Shown piece by piece: positions 59,846 to 64,000 of a stretch of 64,000 nt of DNA. The first letter of the stretch is position 1. Every line of letters starts with the position of its first letter. This stretch comes from Corynebacterium lizhenjunii (lineage in GTDB: Bacteria; Actinomycetota; Actinomycetes; Mycobacteriales; Mycobacteriaceae). The translations under genes and the position numbers were made by a program. The stretch lies in assembly GCF_011038655.2 (NCBI RefSeq), contig NZ_CP064954.1, positions 1,674,001-1,738,000 of the forward strand. Reading direction: 5' to 3'. The notes beneath the pieces are model-generated. The model was given only the letters and a program-made list of their open reading frames with translations, ran no database searches and was not told the origin of the DNA.

Positions 59846-60457
59846 CTATTGGACGAGGTAGATGACGACGAAGACGCCGATCCAGACAACATCCACGAAG
59901 TGCCAGTAATAGGACACTGCCATCGCAGCGGTAGCTTGTGCCGGCGTGAACTTGGACTTGGAGATACGCAGCAAGATAACCATGAAGCTCAGCAAGCCTG
60001 CAGTAACGTGGGCCGCGTGGAAGCCGGTGAGAATGTAGAACACCGAGCCAAAGACGCTAGCCTGCGGGGTTACCCCGTGGTGCACCAACTCGAACCACTC
60101 GAAGGCCATGATGCCAAGGAAGACCAGGCCCAGGACCAGAGTTATCGAATACCAGAAACGCAGCTTATATACGTCACCCCTTTCAGCGGCGAAGACGCCG
60201 AACTGGGAGGTCACAGAAGACGACACCAGGACTGCGGTGATGATGAAGCCCATGGGGACGTTGATGTGCGCGGTTTGGTGCGCCCAGTCACCTTCTTGAC
60301 CATTAGCACGCGAGGTGAACCACATCGCGAACAGTCCGGCGAAGAACATTAATTCCTGAGACAGGAACACAATGGTGCCGACGCTGACCATGTTGGGTCG
60401 GTTCAGCGCGGCAACACGTGGTGCTGCCATACCTTGATTTGAAACTGTGCTCGTCAC
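59846..60457 (-). CDS. ctaE: Cytochrome c oxidase subunit III
   Basis: A 203-residue protein with five membrane segments. LSQELMFFAGLFAMWFTSRA and SYYWHFVDVVWIGVFVVIYLV match subunit III. GTG 60457 begins TSTVSNQGM; TACTAA lies 5 bases upstream, so translation may begin on a leaderless mRNA. It leads the ctaE-qcrCAB operon. Confidence 0.95.
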   Translation of the reverse strand: MTSTVSNQGMAAPRVAALNRPNMVSVGTIVFLSQELMFFAGLFAMWFTSRANGQEGDWAHQTAHINVPMGFIITAVLVSSSVTSQFGVFAAERGDVYKLRFWYSITLVLGLVFLGIMAFEWFELVHHGVTPQASVFGSVFYILTGFHAAHVTAGLLSFMVILLRISKSKFTPAQATAAMAVSYYWHFVDVVWIGVFVVIYLVQ

Positions 60458-61136
60458 GCCTATTAGTATGGCCCGTTAGCAGCCCTAAGTCATCTCAGTC
60501 CCCCCGCTTTTTGCAGGCGGTGCCCAGGTTTTTACAAGACCAATGTGTTCGAAACACCACTGACGGCCACACAAATATTCCTCAGCGCCTGACGGGAACT
60601 TTTCCCGGTTAAATCCGACTACTTATATGCGCAGGTGGGCGATTGTTTTCGCCAGTCAGCAATGCCTACACTCTCTCCACCCCCAACAAGAGACCACGGG
60701 TCGACCTCTTCCCGCAATATACCGCGCGAAAATCATATGAGAGATATATCACCACCCTACGCGTCCCATTCTCGGCCGGTTCAAACTTTCGGATGACCCC
60801 CGTATATCAACCGCTCTTGCCACCGCTACTCCCCCGGGCAATTTGGTGCACCAGCCCTTTTACCTGGACTTTTGCCTGCACCTCGGGGAACCCGAGTTGT
60901 GTACGGGCTGCTATAGGCGCTCTACGCCAGGACCCCCACCGCCACGGCCCTCCCCCGCCGCTAAAAATTTTTTGGAACTGCGGGAACTATTCGCGTCACC
61001 CATCCGACACGGGCACCATAGCTCTTCGCTGCCTACTTTAGAGACACCAAACCCCGGCCACCGCAAGGTGCCGGGGTTTGGTGTGTGGGCCAGGCGGACA
61101 GAGAGCCCAAAGGCTCTCTTCCCGAAGGCTGAAAGT
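60458..61136. other. 679-base gap between ctaE and ctaF
   Basis: No gene is supported here. The ctaE end holds TACTAA (complement of 60463-60468) as the likely -10, and a near-palindrome GTGTTCGAAACAC (60545-60557). AT-rich ATATAC and GATATATCAC blocks lie at 60715-60755. The ctaF end holds two hairpins listed separately. Confidence 0.6.
61044..61118 (-). terminator. Two hairpins downstream of ctaF
   Basis: CACCAAACCCCGG (61045-61057) pairs with CCGGGGTTTGGTG (61071-61083), a perfect 13-bp stem. GAGAGCC (61101-61107) pairs with GGCTCTC (61112-61118), 19 bases past the ctaF stop. Together they should end ctaCF transcription. Confidence 0.75.
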
Positions 61137-61568
61137 TTAGTGCTTTTCCTTAGGCACACCGTACTGCAGGGACAGCTTAGTGGTGGACCACACCAGCATG
61201 GCAGCGCCGAGGACGATCAACCAGTAGTACAGGAAGATGACACCCAGGCCAAGGACGGCCACAGACATAGTCATCGCGAACGGCCAAATGGAGCCTGGGG
61301 AGAAGAAGCCCAGGATACCTGCGCCGTCCTCAGTCTCAGCCTCTTCCCAATCCTCCGGAGCCAGGTCAGTCCGGCTGTCGGTGAAGTGAAGGTAGACGCC
61401 CAGCATCACACAGAGCAGAATGGCCAAGCCCATACCGACAATGCCAACCCATTCCGGGCCGTAAAGGTAGCCGTCGTCACGAACCAGGTTTACACCGAAG
61501 ATGTAGACCAGCTCGGAGACCAGAAGATAGATGGCGATTCCGTAAAAGACGTTTGCACCAGCACGCAT
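61137..61568 (-). CDS. ctaF: Cytochrome c oxidase subunit IV, actinobacterial
   Basis: A 143-residue protein with four membrane segments; it starts RAGANVFYGIAIYLLVSELVYI and belongs to the actinobacterial-specific aa3 subunit IV family. A polar loop near the middle (DSRTDLAPEDWEEAETEDG) is characteristic. It lies 30 bases after ctaC in one operon. Confidence 0.93.
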   Translation of the reverse strand: MRAGANVFYGIAIYLLVSELVYIFGVNLVRDDGYLYGPEWVGIVGMGLAILLCVMLGVYLHFTDSRTDLAPEDWEEAETEDGAGILGFFSPGSIWPFAMTMSVAVLGLGVIFLYYWLIVLGAAMLVWSTTKLSLQYGVPKEKH

Positions 61569-61598
61569 AATTATTCTCCTTGAATCCTTGAGGTCCCT

Positions 61599-62687
61599 TT
61601 ATGCGGCTTCTTCTTCAACGAAGTTCTGGCCGTCGCGAGTATCGCGCAGGGAGTTGAACGGCTGAGTGGTGACTGCGTACGGATCCTCACCAATGGCAGC
61701 CAGCGCCTCAGAGTTCGGGGCGTCCGGGTTAGCCAAACGGAACTGCATGTAGTCAGTGAACTTCTCCGGGGAGACGACACGAATCTCGAAGTTCATCATC
61801 GAGTGGTAGGTACCGCACATTTCCGCACAACGGCCGACAAAGGCACCTTCCTGCTCAATCTTCTCGATCTGGAAGCGGCGCTCCTGCTGGTTGTTCTCCG
61901 GGTGAGCGTAGACGTCGCGCTTAAACAGGAACTCCGGCACCCAGAAGGCGTGGGAGACGTCGCCGGAAGCGAGACGGAACTCGATCGCGGTCTGCGAAGG
62001 CAGCACCATCACAGGGATTTCCTCCGTGGAGCCCACGGTCTCAATCTTGTTGTAGTTCAAGTAGGAAAGGTCACCCATGGACTTACCGTGAATCGGGTTC
62101 GGGTACTTCATATCCTCCGGGTCAATGGCAGACTTCTCAGCCAGAGCGTGACGCTCCTCGTCGCGACCATCGTAGTCAGCACCAGTCGGGGACAGCTCGC
62201 CCGCTACGTTGGCGTAGCCGAACTTCCAGTTCCACTGGTAAGCGGTGACATCGACAGTGACCTTCGGGTCCTTATCCAGGGCCACTACCTTCTGCTGCGC
62301 CTGCACCGTAAAGAAGAACAAGCCCATGATGATGATGACCGGAACAACGGTCAGGCAAATTTCGAGCGGCACGTTGTACTGCAGCTGCTTGGGGAATTCA
62401 CCCTTACCTTCCTTCTTGGCACGCTTTGCGCTCCAGCGGAAGATAGCAGTGAGGAACAGGCCCCACATCACGAAACCGATGAACCAGGCAACAACCCAGG
62501 TCCAAATCCAGAAGTTATACATCGACTCCGCCTCAGGGGTAATACCCTTAGGCCAGCCGAAACCGAGGATGTTTTCCACAGCCTCGGGTGCCTGCACATC
62601 ACAGGCGGCTAGGGCGGTTGCACCTAGAGCAATAACGCCAGCTAGGCCCGCCTTGCGGGCAAAGTTGCGTTGCTTTCGCTGTCCCAC
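61599..62687 (-). CDS. ctaC: Cytochrome c oxidase subunit II
   Basis: A 362-residue protein with a lipobox (ALAAC), two membrane helices and an external cupredoxin domain. The CuA site is CAEMCGTYHSMM, with the other His in VSHAFWVPEF. A charged insert (PTGADYDGRDEERHALAEK) precedes the CuA region, as in corynebacterial CtaC, and may help dock QcrC. GTG 62687 gives the lipoprotein signal. ctaD (subunit I) is not in this window. Confidence 0.95.
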   Translation of the reverse strand: MGQRKQRNFARKAGLAGVIALGATALAACDVQAPEAVENILGFGWPKGITPEAESMYNFWIWTWVVAWFIGFVMWGLFLTAIFRWSAKRAKKEGKGEFPKQLQYNVPLEICLTVVPVIIIMGLFFFTVQAQQKVVALDKDPKVTVDVTAYQWNWKFGYANVAGELSPTGADYDGRDEERHALAEKSAIDPEDMKYPNPIHGKSMGDLSYLNYNKIETVGSTEEIPVMVLPSQTAIEFRLASGDVSHAFWVPEFLFKRDVYAHPENNQQERRFQIEKIEQEGAFVGRCAEMCGTYHSMMNFEIRVVSPEKFTDYMQFRLANPDAPNSEALAAIGEDPYAVTTQPFNSLRDTRDGQNFVEEEAA

Positions 62688-63155
62688 GTGTGTTCTGCCT
62701 TTCTGTCCACACAAACTTCTCGAATACTCTCAGAGCATTCCTATCCATTCAGGATAGTCCATCCAGCAAGTGGCCCCACCCCGCCCCCAGAGGCAGAATC
62801 GGGCCAACTAGCACGATGGGCTGTAGTCCGTAGGGGATATTACAGTTCAACCTTGGAATTTACCCATTTGCGGCCTCCAAGCCATTAACATCACCGCTGG
62901 TACGCGTGTCTCAATTCACACGGAAAACTGTCAATACCATCCGAAAGTTTGAACCCCGCTAGGGGTCTACAGTGGCACTTGTGCCCCACCCGGCCACCAG
63001 GAACCCCGCAAGGAGATAGACGGCCTGCTGGGGAGGGCATCGGCAAGCTCAGCCCAAACTTGCCCCGCGCCGACGTTACACATTGCCAGCCAAGCGCCGT
63101 AAGGTGGGAGGGCAGACAAAAGCACCGCAACGCCACAGTCAAGGAGATTTACTAG
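62688..63155. other. 468-base gap between ctaC and ltsA
   Basis: Divergent promoter region. It holds an 18-base palindrome CGTGT-N8-ACACG (62905-62922) that partly resembles the CRP-like GlxR site, and a GGGCATCGGCAAGCTC word (63035-63050). A clear -10/-35 pair was not found for either gene. AAGGAG lies 9 bases before the ltsA start. Confidence 0.55.
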
Positions 63156-64000
63156 ATGTGCGGACTTCTTAGCATGCTGACCACCTCCGGCAACGCCGAG
63201 GACTACGTGCCAGCCCTCGAAGCTGCCCTACCCTGCATGCGCCACCGCGGGCCCGACGCGGCCGGAACCTGGCATGATGATGACGCCGCATTCGGTTTCA
63301 ATCGCCTGGCAATCATCGATATTGAACATTCCGACCAGCCGCTTCGCTGGGGCCCTGCAGACAACCCGCAACGCTATGCCCTGACCTTCAACGGGGAAAT
63401 CTATAACTACGTAGAACTGCGCGAAGAATTGCAAGCCGCCGGATATACCTTTAATACCGAAGGCGACGGCGAGCCAATTGTGGTGGGTTACCACCACTGG
63501 GGCGAAGACGTAGTCAACCACCTGCGCGGGATGTTCGGATTTGTCATCTGGGACAGCGAAACCCGCACCATGTTCGCCGCGCGCGACCAATTCGGTATTA
63601 AGCCGCTGTACTACGCCACCACGGCCGCCGGTACCGTCTTTGCATCGGAGATGAAGTGCATCCTGGAGATGGCCGACGCAATTGGTCTAGACCTGAGCCT
63701 TGATAAGCGCGCCATTGAGCATTACGTGGACCTGCAGTACGTACCCGAACCGGAGTCCCTGCACGCCAATATCCGGCGTGTGGAATCCGGATCCACCGTC
63801 ACGTTGCGCCCAGGCGAGCAGGTCAGTTCGCAACGTTATTTCACGCCGCGCTTCCCCGTCCAACACGTGCCGACCGGCCAGGAACAGCAATTGTTCGACC
63901 GCATCGCTCGCGCACTGGAGGATTCGGTAGAAAAGCACATGCGCGCCGACGTTACTGTGGGCTCCTTCCTTTCCGGCGGCATTGATTCCACAGCTATCGC
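63156..64000 (+). CDS. ltsA: Glutamine-dependent asparagine synthetase-like LtsA, 5' part
   Basis: Class II glutamine amidotransferase: Cys2 of MCGLLSML is the nucleophile, followed by HRGPDAAG, FNGEIYNYVELREEL and the synthetase P-loop SFLSGGIDST. In C. glutamicum ltsA, next to ctaC, amidates cell-wall DAP and its loss gives lysozyme sensitivity. The frame is still open at the window end, so about 280 residues of some 640 are seen. Asparagine synthesis is the alternative role. Confidence 0.92.
   Translation, partial: MCGLLSMLTTSGNAEDYVPALEAALPCMRHRGPDAAGTWHDDDAAFGFNRLAIIDIEHSDQPLRWGPADNPQRYALTFNGEIYNYVELREELQAAGYTFNTEGDGEPIVVGYHHWGEDVVNHLRGMFGFVIWDSETRTMFAARDQFGIKPLYYATTAAGTVFASEMKCILEMADAIGLDLSLDKRAIEHYVDLQYVPEPESLHANIRRVESGSTVTLRPGEQVSSQRYFTPRFPVQHVPTGQEQQLFDRIARALEDSVEKHMRADVTVGSFLSGGIDSTAI

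Overview
This 64 kb window is chromosomal DNA from a high-GC actinobacterium, almost certainly a Corynebacterium. The evidence is the gene content and order: dnaE1-rarD, rluD-lspA, ileS, wag31-yggT-sepF-yggS-pgeF-ftsZ-ftsQ-murC-murG, ftsW through mraZ, then ids-mptB-(Rv2175c family)-pknL-aroG, plsC-glk-pimB, nlpC/P60, qcrBAC-ctaE and ctaF-ctaC-ltsA. A SpaA-type LPXTG pilin end, a type II DAHP synthase, lipomannan and PIM mannosyltransferases and an actinobacterial bc1-aa3 respiratory operon all fit. I cannot name the species.

Layout. 1-0.66 kb: 3' end of a sortase-anchored pilin-like protein. 0.8-13.6 kb: dnaE1, rarD, two small membrane or secreted proteins, rluD-lspA, two convergent lipoprotein genes, ansA, dinB, and an EamA exporter divergent from a GntR regulator. 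13.6-17 kb: ileS behind a T-box leader. 17-40 kb: division and cell-wall (dcw) cluster, nearly all on the minus strand, from mraZ (MraZ-box array upstream) to wag31. It is split between ftsW and murG by an opposite-strand, frameshifted HNH/13E12 gene preceded by three DnaA-box-like 9-mers. 40.5-54.6 kb: DUF3040, HEPN, GNAT, prenyl synthase, mptB, an IS1634/IS1549-like insertion sequence, Rv2175c-like gene, pknL, aroG, exoribonuclease, plsC, glk, pimB and a secreted NlpC/P60 hydrolase. 54.6-56 kb: a 1.4 kb gene-poor gap with tandem repeats and paired palindromes. 56-64 kb: qcrB-qcrA-qcrC-ctaE, ctaF-ctaC and the start of ltsA.

How the genes work together: the core is envelope growth and division. 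MraY and MurC-G make lipid II. FtsW and FtsI polymerise and cross-link it. FtsZ, SepF, FtsQ and FtsL build the divisome, and Wag31 directs polar growth. Ids, MptB, PimB and PlsC supply prenyl chains, lipomannan/PIM glycolipids and phospholipid, LtsA and NlpC/P60 act on the wall, and PknL with its Rv2175c partner adds kinase signalling. The respiratory block is the corynebacterial bc1-aa3 supercomplex; ctaD is not in the window.

Most notable observations: (1) the IS at 45399-47081 is flanked by 228-bp direct repeats that read as identical, and both neighbouring genes remain whole; (2) a 9-mer, GCATCGGCA, occurs about 24 times, often inside a longer word (GGGGGCATCGGCAAGCTC) and several times between genes; (3) the dcw cluster is interrupted; (4) two clusters of GTGGG boxes at 10-bp spacing lie upstream of mraZ; (5) the repeat-rich gap lies between nlpC/P60 and qcrB. 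All counts were made by eye.
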